Shown here: one piece after another, positions 54,384-64,000 of the stretch
How positions within the stretch are numbered: position 1 is the first letter of the stretch
Layout of the letters: each line of letters starts with the position of its first letter
From: Bettongia penicillata ogilbyi
Taxonomy: Eukaryota; Chordata; Mammalia; Diprotodontia; Potoroidae
NCBI GenBank assembly: GCA_023548195.1
Contig: JAJHZJ010000268.1
Span: forward strand, 1,990,215 to 2,054,214
DNA length: 64,000 bases
Reading direction: 5' to 3'
Program-made: the position numbers and the translations under genes
The notes under the pieces: model-generated
What the model saw: the letters and a program-made list of their open reading frames with translations, nothing else
Database searches by the model: none
What the model was told of the DNA's origin: nothing

Positions 54384-57010
54384 TTTTTTTTCTTCCCTTT
54401 TTAAAAAAAATTATTTTTAGTTTTCAACATTCATTTCCACAAACTTTTGAGTTCCAAATTTTCTCCCCATCTCTCCCCTCTCGCAACCCCAAGATAATGT
54501 GAATTCTGATTAGTCCTTGCCCCAAACTGTCCTCCCTTCTATCATATCCCTTCCTTCCCCTATTCCCATCTCCTCTATTTTCTTGTAGGGAAAAATAGAT
54601 TTCTATACCCCATTACCCCAATGTATATCTTATTTCCCAGTTGCAAGTAAAAACAAGTTTTAACATTCATTTTTAAAACTTTGAGTTCCGACTTCTCTCT
54701 CTTCCTCACTCCCCATCCATCCCCACTGCAAGTAATTCAATATAGGTTATACATGTGTAGTTATGCAAAAGACTTCCATAAAAGTCATGTTGCAAAAGAC
54801 TATATTTCCCTCCATCCTATCCTGTCTTCCATTTATTCTGTTCTCTCTTTTGATCCTATCCCTCCTCAAAAGTGTTTACTTCTAATTACCCACTCTTCCC
54901 ATTGTCCCCTCTCTTCTATTATCCCCCACCCCACTTATTCCCTTCTCCCCTACTTTCTTGTAGTATGACAAATTTTCATAGGGAATTGAGTGTGCATGCT
55001 ATTCCCTCCTTAAGCCAAATGTGATGAGAGTAAGCTTCACATTTTCCTTCTCACTTCCTCCTTTTCTCCCTCTATTGAAAAAGCTTTTTCTTGCCTCTTT
55101 TATGTGAGAGATAATTTGCCCCATTCTCTTTCTCCCTTTTTGCTCCCAATACATTCCTCTCTCACCCCTTACTTTCATGTTTTTAGATATCATCCTTTCC
55201 TATTCAACTCACCCTGTGCCCTCTGTCTATATGTATATAATCACTCCAATTACTCTAATACTGAAAAAAGTCTCAAGAGATTTAAGTATGATCTTTGCAT
55301 GTAGAATTATAAACAGTTCAACTTTAGTAAGTCCATTATAATTTCTCTTTCCTGTTTACCTTTTCATACTTCTCTTGATTCGTGTGTTTGAAAAGTCAAA
55401 TTTTCTATTCAGCTCTGGTCTGTTCATCAAATGCTTGAAAGTCCTCTATTTCACTGAATGACCATTTCCCCCCTGAAGTATTACATTCAGTTTTGCTGGG
55501 TAGGTGATTATTGGTTTTAATCCTATCTCCTTTGACCTCTGGAATATCATATTCCAAGCCCTGCAATCCCTTAATATAGAAGCTGCTAGATCTTGTGTTA
55601 TCCTGATTGTATCTCCCAAATACTCAAATTGTTTATTTCTGGCTGCTTGCAATATTTTCTCGTTGAACTGGAATTTGACTATAATATTCCTAGGAGTTTT
55701 CCTTTGGGATCTCTTTCAGGAGGCAATTGGTAGATTCTTTCAATATTTATTTTACCCTCTTCTTCTAGAATATTAGGGCAGTTTTCCTTGATAATTTCAT
55801 GAAAAATGATGTCTAGGCTCTCTTTTGATCATGGTTTTTAGGTAGTCCCATAATTTTTAAATTGTCTCTCCTGGATCTATTTCTCAGGTCACTTGTTTTT
55901 CCAGTGAGACATTTCACACTGTCTGTTATTTTTTCATTCTTTTGGTTTTATTTTATAATTTCTTGATTTTTCATGAAGCCATTAGCTTCCATCCGCTTCA
56001 TTCTAATCTTTAAGGAAATATTTTGTTCAGTGAGCTTTTGGACTTCCTCTTCCATCTGGCCAATTCTGTTTTTTAGGGCATTCTTCTCCTTATTGACTTT
56101 TGGATCTCTTTTGTCATTTGGGTTAGTCTATTTTTTAAAGTGTTATTTTCTTCAGCATTTTTTGGGTCTCCTTTAGTAAACAGCTGACTCTTTTTTCATG
56201 ATTTTCTTGAATCACTCTCATTTCTCTTCCCAATTTTTGCTCTATTTCGCTTATTTGATTTTCAAAATTCTTTTTGAGCTCTTCTATTCCCTGAGGCCAA
56301 TTTATATTTTTCTTGAAGGCTTTGGATGGAGGAGCTTTGACTTTGTTGTCTTATGTTTGCATATTTTGGTCTTCCTTGTTACCAAAGTAAGATTCTATAG
56401 TCCAATTCTTTTTCTGGTTTTTGCTCATGTCCCCAGTCATTTACTTGACTTTTGAGCTCTTTGTCAATGTAGTTCTCTTCTTTCAGTGATAGTGGGGGAT
56501 GTACTGTCAGTTGCTCAATCCCCTCAAAATGTGTAGACCTAGAGCTCCAGAAACAGTAACTTCAATTGCCCCTGCTGCTAGTGTGACTGCTGCGTGTTTC
56601 TCTGCCCCTTTCCCCTCTGCTGTCCCGAGGCTGGGGCCAGACCCTTTCTCATACTGGTAGCACAGGTTTTTTTCCCAATAACCTTCCAATTTGTCCTCAG
56701 TGTTTTGTAGTTATGAAGTCTGAAAATCACAGGTAAAAAGAGATTCAGTTGCCCCAAGACCTACTCAGGTTCTGTCTGTGCCAGCGTGGCCCACATTGGA
56801 CTGTGCTCTGCTCCCAGCCTGCTGTGATAGACACTTCCCAGAAGCCTTCCAGGTTGTCCTGGACTGGAGATTTGCTTCACTCAGTCATTCTTTGTGTTCT
56901 ACAGCTCCAGAATTTGTTTAGAGCAATTTTTTACAGGAATTTGGCTGGACTTTTGGGGAACACTCTAGAAAGTCCATGTTGTTACTCTGCCATCTTGGTG
57001 GAGTGTCTAG
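54384..57010 (-). mobile_element. HAL1-like element, minus, with 5' UTR, ORF1 and 3' UTR, no ORF2
   Basis: Read on the minus strand from 57010: 5' start (CCAAGATGGCAGAGTAACAA), 5' UTR, ORF1 at about 56460-55480 (reversed coiled-coil and RNA-binding regions, with TGGAATATGATATTCCAG), ORF1-ORF2 linker to about 54960, then a 3' UTR ending in poly(T) at 54384. The roughly 3.8 kb of ORF2 is absent, which is the HAL1 layout. At 2.6 kb it is the most complete of the three copies here. The ORF1 frame is broken by stops. Confidence 0.8.
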
Positions 57011-57017
57011 ATTCTTT

Positions 57018-57180
57018 AGGCTGCTTGGTGGTACAGTAGTTAGATAGTAGTTAGATTAGAAGACAAGTTCAAATCCCACCTCAGACACTTCTTACTTGTG
57101 TTACCTTGGATATGTCACTTAAATTTTTTCAGCCTCAGTTTCAACATCTATTATTGGAGATATATACAAATATATGCCAG
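57018..57180 (+). repeat. Marsupial CORE-SINE, 5' part
   Basis: AGGCTGCTTGGTGGTACAGT head, AGTTCAAATCCCACCTCAGA and TCACTTAAATTTTTTCAGCC. Inserted immediately beyond the 5' end of the HAL1-like element. Confidence 0.85.
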
Positions 57181-57257
57181 GGGTAACTACAGTTTGGGCA
57201 TGATTAGAGGGAGGAAAAGGTAATTATATTAGTTCAAAATTCAGGAAGGGTGGGGCC

Positions 57258-57441
57258 AGGGACATGTAGGTGATGAAGTGGATAGAACACATACCCTGGA
57301 GTCAGGAGGATCTGAATTCAAATCTTGCCTCTGACAATTACTAGCTGTGTGACCCTGGACAAATCACTTAACCCTCATTTTCTCAAAAAAAACCAAAGCC
57401 CCCCCAAAAAAACCCAAACCAAAAAAAAAAAAAAAAAAAAA
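57258..57441 (+). repeat. tRNA-derived SINE with long A tail
   Basis: AGGGACATGTAGGTGATGAA head, GTCAGGAGGATCTGAATTCA, AGCTGTGTGACCCTGGACAA, then an A-rich tail ending in 21 uninterrupted A. The intact tail suggests a comparatively recent insertion. Confidence 0.85.
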
Positions 57442-57843
57442 CGAGTGTAGGGCTAGGGGACAAAGAGCTAGGAAAGAATCTTTTTAATATGATTTTTAAA
57501 ATGAACCTATTTTAATACCAAAGTTATTTCCCTTTCAAATATAAATATTTATTTTATAATGTCAAGTCTTATGTTTCAGTGAAGATATAGAGAAAACAGT
57601 AAACAATTAATAAGGTTTGGATATAGGATGTGAACCAGATCCTTTTTAATTCCAAGTTTGGCTGTCTCTCCTCTATGATATTGATGAAATCCTTTTTAAA
57701 ACTATCTTCTACCACATTTCACAAAGGCCCTAATAAGATAAATACTAACATCCATGAAAGAAATAGATAACTTGAATGTGGTTCTGGAAAACAATAACAT
57801 TTCAGTACATGAAAAGAAATAGTATATTCCCCAAAATATTAAG
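57442..57843. other. Unique AT-rich DNA, nothing recognised
   Basis: No repeat or coding signal recognised. Confidence 0.4.
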
Positions 57844-57844
57844 T

Positions 57845-58062
57845 GCTGTACAGGAGTCAGGAGGACCTGAATTCAAACATAGCCTCATACTTACTATCTG
57901 TGACCTTGAGCAAATCGTTTAACCCTGTTTGCCTCAGCATCCTCATCTGCAAAATGAGCTAGAGAAAGAAATGGCAAACCACTCCAGTATCTTTGTCAGG
58001 AAAACCCCATATGGGGTCATGAAGGGTCAGACATGACTGAAACGATTGAACAATAAAAAATT
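57845..58062 (+). repeat. Marsupial CORE-SINE, lacking the first part of the head
   Basis: CAGGAGTCAGGAGGACCTGA, GGCAAACCACTCCAGTATCT and GGGTCAGACATGACTGAAAC. Confidence 0.92.
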
Positions 58063-58655
58063 TGATTCGCTTGTCATATTTGAATAGTCATGGTAAACAA
58101 AACAAATGCAGAATGAATCCTTGTAAATTTCAGGGAACTTGGAATCTTCCATGGACTTAAGATCACCTCTACCTTCTCCAGTCCCATCCATTTCTGAGTC
58201 ACAAAAATCTTATAACTGAAAGAGACCTTGAGGTCATCTAATTCACATCCTACCCAAAACATGTATGGCTAGTCATTCCTATAGGAATAAATGATAGATA
58301 CCATCAGATGAAATCCAGAAGGGATTCCTAGAGACCATAAAGTTATATGCAAAAAAATATGACTTGGAGGAATGCAGGTGGTATTTTAATCTTCCAATTA
58401 AATAATAAATTTTTTAATTGAATTAAGTATTTTCAATATTAATAATAAATCAGTCCTGATACTATCAATATTAATCAACTCTGGTCTACCCCAGGGGCAA
58501 GCAAAGCCAAATGGCCTATGTGATTACATTTTATGCTTTTCCCATGATAGTAAGCAGAAAGAAGGAACCCATACTTCCTTAGACACTCCACCTTCGGCAG
58601 TTGCCTGGCATTTGGACAATCATACTGCTGTACTTTGTGGAAGCAGTCTAGTCCT
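58063..58655. other. Unique DNA, nothing recognised
   Basis: No repeat recognised with confidence. Confidence 0.35.
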
Positions 58656-58659
58656 GATT

Positions 58660-58805
58660 TCAGGCCAATTAGCAACAGTAGCCAACATTTAAATATCGCT
58701 TTAATATTAGGAAACATCATATTTGATCCTCACAGCAACCCTTTAAAGTAGGCATGATAGGCATCATTATCTCCTTCTTACAGATGGAGAAACCAAGACT
58801 CACAC
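58660..58805 (-). repeat. THER1/MIR-type SINE, minus
   Basis: ATTTGATCCTCACAGCAACC, then TTCTTACAGATGGAGAAACC. Confidence 0.75.
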
Positions 58806-58806
58806 A

Positions 58807-58945
58807 TCACAGAACAAATCCTCTTAATAGGGAATCCCCTTAATGAAAGCATTTGTTCTGTAAAACTTGGGCTCACTCAGAAGGCCACACCCAAGAACAT
58901 GGAAGGTTACATGTGGCCTTGAGGACAGTGGGTTCCCTACCCCTG
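58807..58945 (+). mobile_element. hAT-Charlie-type MITE, right half
   Basis: Contains an internal hairpin (ACAGAACAAATCC against GCATTTGTTCTGT), GGCCACACCCAAGAACATGG and the terminal inverted repeat end GGTTCCCTACCCCTG. The left half expected to start CAGGGGTAGGG is missing; a SINE fragment abuts instead. I recognise the family from other marsupial sequence. Confidence 0.7.
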
Positions 58946-59995
58946 TGTTAGGCTAGAAAGGTTAAGGGAAAGCTATTTTTTTTTATTGAAGATGCCTGAG
59001 CATGTTTATCAGCATATGGGAAAAAGGCCATGTGAGGAAGAAATATGTATAGAAGAGAGAACTACTGGAGAAAGATCCTGAAAGAAGTGGCAGGAAATGA
59101 AAATGAGGGCACAGATAAACTAGATCCAGTTGTTTCTTTCTGAAACCCCTCAGATCCTAAGAAATTTTATGTCAGTTAAAAACCTAACAAATAATGTCAG
59201 TTATGTTTTTATCCAAAGCACTGATAAAAGCATTATAAATGACAACTGAAGCAAAGATCAGTTCACCAAAGGAGCCTACAAGGGAAAAAAATGGCCCTAG
59301 ATCTCGCAACTGTACTTACTTAATCTTGATTTTGTCCCCACTGTTCACCAGGACCAACATCTTTTCTTCCTTTCTTTCCTAATTTTAAGTAGCGTACCTC
59401 TAAAATACTTTCAAACAGTACGAATTTCAACCAATATGCTTATCTATAAATTAAATACTTGATATAAGTATCATTAACATACTTAAAAAAACAAACCAGC
59501 CATCTCCAAACTAATTTTCCCACAGTAACCAAAGACAGACTTCTAGCTCAGTTGTCTAATTTGAAAACCCCATAGATAATCTTCCATGAACTCTTTTCAC
59601 ATACCGAATAATGCTAAGAAATTCGTTTGCTACATTATCAGAACCCCTATGGAGTCAATTTATGTAAATCACTTGAATAGCTTTATGTTTCATAAGAAAT
59701 GTTGGACTAAAATTTTAATAAGAATCTTTTATTAGCACAAAAGATATTTATACTGTATTTTTGTTTGTATATTTATTTATGTGAAATTCAATCTGATCAT
59801 TGAGGTTGAACCATAAAACCATTATTCTGTATGGATCATCATTCATTTTCTCATAAGCCACAGCTGATAATATGGTTCAGCCCTTATTTGGACTATAAGC
59901 TGATGGTTTATTGTTAAAACTGGCATTTATTTACTTGGGAGTTCTATAATCTTTCTTGGTTTTTGCATTTAGAGCTCTGTATTTTAGTGTTTATG
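58946..59995. other. Unique AT-rich DNA, possible conserved block at 59640-60000
   Basis: No repeat recognised. Contains a CACAGCTGATAATATGG E-box/GATA pair near 59862. Confidence 0.4.
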
Positions 59996-59999
59996 TATT

Positions 60000-60750
60000 T
60001 CATAACCTCAGAGTCAAACTTAATTCTTCACTTTCTCTTACCTACAATAGCTGATCAATTGCAAATCTTATCATTCATACATTCACATCTCATACCTGCT
60101 CTTTGCTTTACTGATACTGCCACCACCACAGTTTAGGCACTCACTACATCTCACATGGATTATTTCAATACCTGCTAATGGGTCTCCCTGTTTCCAGTGT
60201 TTCCCCTTTCCAATCCATCCTCTAATCAATGAAGAAATGTTTTTTGATCACTTTTTATTTTTCCTTTATGTCCCCAGGCACAGTACTGATTGAATTAGTC
60301 TCCACTTTCAAGAAATTTACACTGTACTAGGGGATTACTACAAGAACATAGGTATGTAAATACAAGATATATGCCAAATCAATACACAGTGATTCCAGGG
60401 AGGTTATTAATAACTAGGAAAATCACAAAATTTTTCTTAAAGGTGGTGGCATTTAAACAGAGTCTTGGGGAATTCAAGAGAGAGAGAATGTTCAAAGCAT
60501 GGAGGAGAGCCATTGTAAAGGTACCGACACAGGAGATGAACTGCCATGTAGCGGTAACAGTAGGCCAGTTTGCCTAAACCCTAGTGTACATGAGAGGAAA
60601 ATAATATGCAACCAGCCTGGAAGATAAGGCTGGAGCCAGGCTGTGAAAGGATTTAAGTGCCAAAGAGGGAAGTATTCCCAGTAATTCATAATGCCTGGCA
60701 CATGGTAGATGCTTAACAAAAGCTTGTTGAGTTGAATTATAATGCCATTC
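60000..60750 (+). mobile_element. L2 LINE interrupted by an RTE-type SINE
   Basis: L2 at 60000-60235 (TAATTCTTCACTTTCTCTTA, CTGATACTGCCACCACCAC, GGGTCTCCCTGTTTCCAGTG, CCAATCCATCCTCTAATC). After the SINE an L2-like tail returns (CTGGCACATGGTAGATGCTT). Confidence 0.75.
60236..60690 (+). repeat. RTE-type SINE, variant, long copy
   Basis: CAGGGAGGTTATTAATAACT, GTGGTGGCATTTAAACAGAG, GAGAATGTTCAAAGCATGGA, AGGCTGGAGCCAGGCTGTGA and AAGGATTTAAGTGCCAAAGA. Confidence 0.8.
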
Positions 60751-60790
60751 CTTGGGAATAAAGACTGGATCTTGTTAAAGTTGGGCAACA

Positions 60791-61370
60791 ATAGGCAACC
60801 TAACTCTACTTTTAGGTACTCCTGGTGTGAAACTTAATATGACCTCTATCTAGTATGGAACCTGAGCAGAATCAGCTTAGATATTTGCTTTGGCACATAC
60901 TGAAGCCTTTGCTATTGCTCTACTAGAGTCCAGGCATTTTCATATAGAGAGACTGCTTCTATCCTGATCCTAAGTAAGCCAAAGGACATTAAGGAGAAGC
61001 ATACTTTCTCTTGGCAGTGTACAGGCATCAAACATAAGCTACAAGAAAATCTTTTACTAACAGATTCACCTAATATTGAGATAATTTGATAAATGTATGT
61101 GATTATTGAAAATACTTCTAATACCATCAATTATTGTTGAAAATTAGAAAATAAGAGAAATCTAGAAAGATCTGCTTCATCAAAGCCTAGAAGAGACTTT
61201 GGATTCTTGAAAGTTATGACAACTGCTCACAAGCTTTGACAGATTCTACCATATTGAAAAAACTCTGAGTTACAGAAATAGTTTGATTTTAATTCTGAAG
61301 ATAACCCTTGCTGAATATAGGGAATCTTATCACCAGTATTCTGGCTACTTGGCGGATATTCACAGTGGAC
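60791..61370. other. Unique DNA, nothing recognised
   Basis: No repeat or coding signal recognised. Confidence 0.4.
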
Positions 61371-61374
61371 ATAT

Positions 61375-61560
61375 TGGATTTGGAGTGAGAAAGCCCTGAG
61401 TTCAAACACTGCCTCAGATTCTTCATGGTTTTGTGACCCTGGACAAATTATTTAACTTCTCTCAACATGGGTTTCCTCATCTAAAAAATGGGGATGATAA
61501 TATTATTTGCCTCATTGGGTTATTGTGAATATTAAGTGAGATAACATCATCATTATCTAT
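61375..61560 (+). repeat. MIR SINE, well preserved
   Basis: CCCTGAGTTCAAACACTGCC, GTGACCCTGGACAAATTATT and ATGGGGATGATAATATTATT. Confidence 0.85.
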
Positions 61561-61609
61561 ATAATGCTTTAAAGTTTGTAATATGCTTTCTATACATTAA
61601 CTCTGGATC

Positions 61610-61870
61610 AAATGAGATACAATGAGAATGATAATGGCATTTATATAGTGCTTTAAAATTTACAATGCACTTTACATGTGTGAGTTATTGATCCTCACTA
61701 CCCTGAAAGGTGCAATTATTATCTACACTTTACAGATGAGGAAACTGAGGTATAGAGAGGTTACATGACTTACCTAAACTCACGTGACAGGTATAAGGTA
61801 TCTGAATTGGATATGAACTCAGGTTGTCATGACTCCAAATCCTACACTTTTTCCTCTATGTCATTTAGCA
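61610..61870 (-). repeat. THER1/MIR-type SINE, minus
   Basis: GGCATTTATATAGTGCTTTA, TTTACAGATGAGGAAACTGA and GATATGAACTCAGGTTGTCA. Confidence 0.85.
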
Positions 61871-62715
61871 GTCTTTTCATATATAAAGTACTTTGCAAGG
61901 CTTAAAGCTCTAGAGAATGTTAGTGAGTGGCCTCAGCAGCAGCAGCAGTAACGGATTCTTTGAGCAACACAATATATCAGAGCAATAATTTTTTTCTTCT
62001 GTGACAAAATAATCCTAGATAATATTTACACAGCTCTCTATGGTTTTCAAAGTGTCTTCCTCACATGCCTGTGTTAAAGGAATGTGGTATAGAAAAAAGA
62101 GCACTGAGCTTGGAATGAAGAGACTCAGATCTCAGTCTGAGTACTAGTATTCTAAGAAAGAACATTTGACTTAAATGAATTAAACCTGTTGAGCATCCCC
62201 TGCCAAATCTTTTATTTCTCTGACTGGCAACTTGACATCTTCCTGTGTTTTGTGATGGGATTACAAGATTACCTTTCGAGTTAGATTACGATACCACAGG
62301 GCTTGTATATGCTCTTTCTGGTCCCCCTATCATCTCCAGTTCCCTGGTGGTACTTCAAATCATGCTGTGAAGATGAAAAGGCAAATGAGAATCATGGAAC
62401 AAGGGGAGAAAAATTCTATTCCATCAATATGACTTGGAAGACTGTCCCTTTGACCACTGTCCCTTTCAAAATATTTACTGTTTTCACTTGGTACCAGTTA
62501 AGATGATTTGATGCTTTACTCTAAGAGAGAAAATTTTCACTTTTTAAACATATTCATTACCAAAAAAATGCTTTCATTGCATTCTTATTAACATATCAAC
62601 AGCAAATTTAAGCTATAAAGATATCTAATCTCAGGAAAATACTTTTAAAGATCTGCTCAAAATGAAGGAAAAAGATAATTTTCTATAGTAATCCATGAAA
62701 TACGTTGACATGCTT
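61871..62715. other. Unique DNA with a short MIR fragment at 62075-62150
   Basis: CAGCAGCAGCAGCAG at 61936-61950. MIR-like AAAAAAGAGCACTGAGCTTG at about 62095. Nothing else. Confidence 0.4.
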
Positions 62716-62719
62716 CTAG

Positions 62720-62890
62720 AGAATGAGCCAGTATGATTTAGTAGAAAGAATCATTAACTAAAACTTAAGGAGTTATGGGGCATTAACGGTGGTCTCAGCC
62801 TGACTACTTACTACATATTTGAACACAGGGAAGTCACCGTATCTATTTGGACCTCAGTTTCTTAGTCATATTCTACGATTAGAGAATTAG
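62720..62890 (+). repeat. MIR SINE
   Basis: AACGGTGGTCTCAGCCTGAC, then GGACCTCAGTTTCTTAGTCA. Confidence 0.6.
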
Positions 62891-63149
62891 AAAACATTTA
62901 GAAAATAAATTTCAGTTGTCATTATGCTTGTCTCAGACATGTGGCAAATAATAAATTGTTAACTTAATGATTAAAAGCAAAGCAGCATCTTAGGGCAATT
63001 CTCATTTCTTTGTATGAACATTTTGGGGTTTTAATTTCCATCACAGACAGGGAAGAAGTCAACAGACTGTGTGATCAACTCAGAGAAGAGAATTCTATGG
63101 GTTGACCTGTTACTTGTCTTTAAAGATATGGCATATTTTGAGAAATCTG

Positions 63150-63227
63150 CCATTCTTTCAATAAAGCCTTCATTACATGCCTACACACCAGGCAATGCTC
63201 CAGGTGCCGAAAGCATTGCTACCGTCA
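63150..63227 (+). repeat. RTE-type SINE head fragment
   Basis: CAATAAAGCCTTCATTACAT and CACACCAGGCAATGCTCCAG. Confidence 0.5.
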
Positions 63228-63779
63228 TTCAGACATTTCAGTTTGTAACAGTAAGCACCATGGCATACACAGGAGGCTTAGATCTGATTTTCTAAAAGGA
63301 AAGCAACTTTTGAGGGGTCAACAATCACCTTAATTAAACATATACAACCAACAGAAAAATACAAGCAGGTCCAACAGAGAGGGCTTCTAACTGTCTGACC
63401 ATAGACAATACATACATCATTACCAGAGAGAGAAGCACCAACACCTGGGTTTGCAAAGTGGGGTGGGGGAGATTCTTTACGGCTACTCAGAGTCTCATCT
63501 GGCATACGAACCTTCTTCCATAAACTAAGCCCCAAAGCAAAACCTTACCTCAGAGTTTATATACTCTTTCCAAGCCAGAGGGCACAACCCCTCATGATAC
63601 AGTGCCTCATTAGCAATCAGCAAAAGGTGTGAGTCTTTACAGAAAACCAGCCTTCCCTAATCTAGCCTCCCTCAACAGCCAAAGCAGGGAAAATTTTTTA
63701 ACTCCCATTACATAGTTTTATCCAACTCTTTGGGACCTGATTTGGGGTTTTCTTGGCAGAGATAAATATTGAAATGATC
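63228..63779 (-). repeat. CORE-SINE (minus) split by an LTR
   Basis: CATTTCAGTT before the LTR and TATCCAACTCTTTGGGACCT, TTTGGGGTTTTCTTGGCAG after it are adjacent in the reversed SINE consensus. The LTR at 63244-63712 was therefore inserted into this SINE. Confidence 0.7.
63244..63712 (-). mobile_element. Solo LTR, copy 2
   Basis: 469 bp, starts TGTAACAG and ends ATTACA, collinear with 37278-37788. Flanked by CAGTT and TAGTT, a 5-bp target duplication with one change. A TATA-like box (TATATAAACTC on the minus strand, near 63560) and the TG...CA termini support LTR identity. It lacks a roughly 45-bp block present in copy 1 and retains the TATA-like box. No viral genes are nearby. Confidence 0.8.
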
Positions 63780-63780
63780 T

Positions 63781-64000
63781 GGGGCAGCTAGGTGGTACAG
63801 TGGATAGAGCACGAGTGAGCAGGACCTGAGTTCAAATCTCACCTCAGACACTTGACACTCACTAGCTGTGTGACCTTGGGCAAGTCACTTAACCCCTATT
63901 ACCTCATCCTGGGTCATCTTCAGTCATCCTTATGGATATCTGGTCACTGGATTCAGATGTCTCTGGAGGAGAAGTGAGGCTGGTGACCTGCACAGCCCTC
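63781..64000 (+). repeat. WSINE1-like SINE, cut by window end
   Basis: GGGGCAGCTAGGTGGTACAG head, CTGAGTTCAAATCTCACC B box, AGCTGTGTGACCTTGGGCAA, then the non-tRNA body also seen reversed at 5641-5952 (GTGAGGCTGGTGACCTGCAC). Continues beyond 64000. Confidence 0.85.

Overview
The window looks like nuclear DNA from a marsupial. It is AT-rich and CpG-poor, and densely packed with interspersed repeats whose sequence is characteristic of marsupials: tRNA-derived CORE-SINEs starting GCAGCTAGGTGG, long non-autonomous RTE-type SINEs starting around TTAAGCACCTACTATGTGCC, marsupial L1 and ORF1-only (HAL1-like) elements, and well-preserved L2, L3/CR1 and MIR copies. A second tRNA-derived SINE (WSINE1-like, one near 5.8 kb and one running off the right edge) points to an Australian lineage, but I assign that family from memory. 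The repeat names are recognised by eye, not by a search.

I found no protein-coding gene, rRNA, tRNA gene or CRISPR array that I can support. All long open frames lie in repeats, microsatellites or unique noncoding DNA, and none encodes a protein I recognise except decayed retrotransposon ORFs. The window is best read as intergenic or deep intronic.

Layout. 1-9.7 kb: old L2, L3/CR1 and MIR, a 39-unit ATG microsatellite (6172-6288), an L1 3' end and a decayed RTE reverse-transcriptase tail. 9.7-20.8 kb: mostly unique DNA, with a clean inverted repeat (arms 11607-11951 and 12727-13086, about 98% identical) and a long minus-strand L3/CR1. 20.8-22.8 kb: a HAL1-like element carrying a G-quadruplex motif. 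23-37 kb: unique DNA with MIR and L2 copies and, at 27961-28918, a run of splice-site-like signals. 37.3-37.8 kb: a solo LTR with a 5-bp target duplication. 37.8-44.7 kb: MIR, L2 and RTE-SINE, plus a hAT-like fragment. 44.7-50.9 kb and 54.2-57.0 kb: nested L1 and HAL1-like elements. 57-64 kb: SINEs, half of a hAT element, and a second copy of the LTR inserted into an older SINE.

The strongest structural signal is the inverted repeat at 11.6-13.1 kb. Its arms are far more alike than the age of the surrounding repeats would predict, and its spacer carries two ordinary SINEs, so it is not a simple transposon. Several unique blocks that look compositionally like conserved noncoding elements are listed as candidates only.
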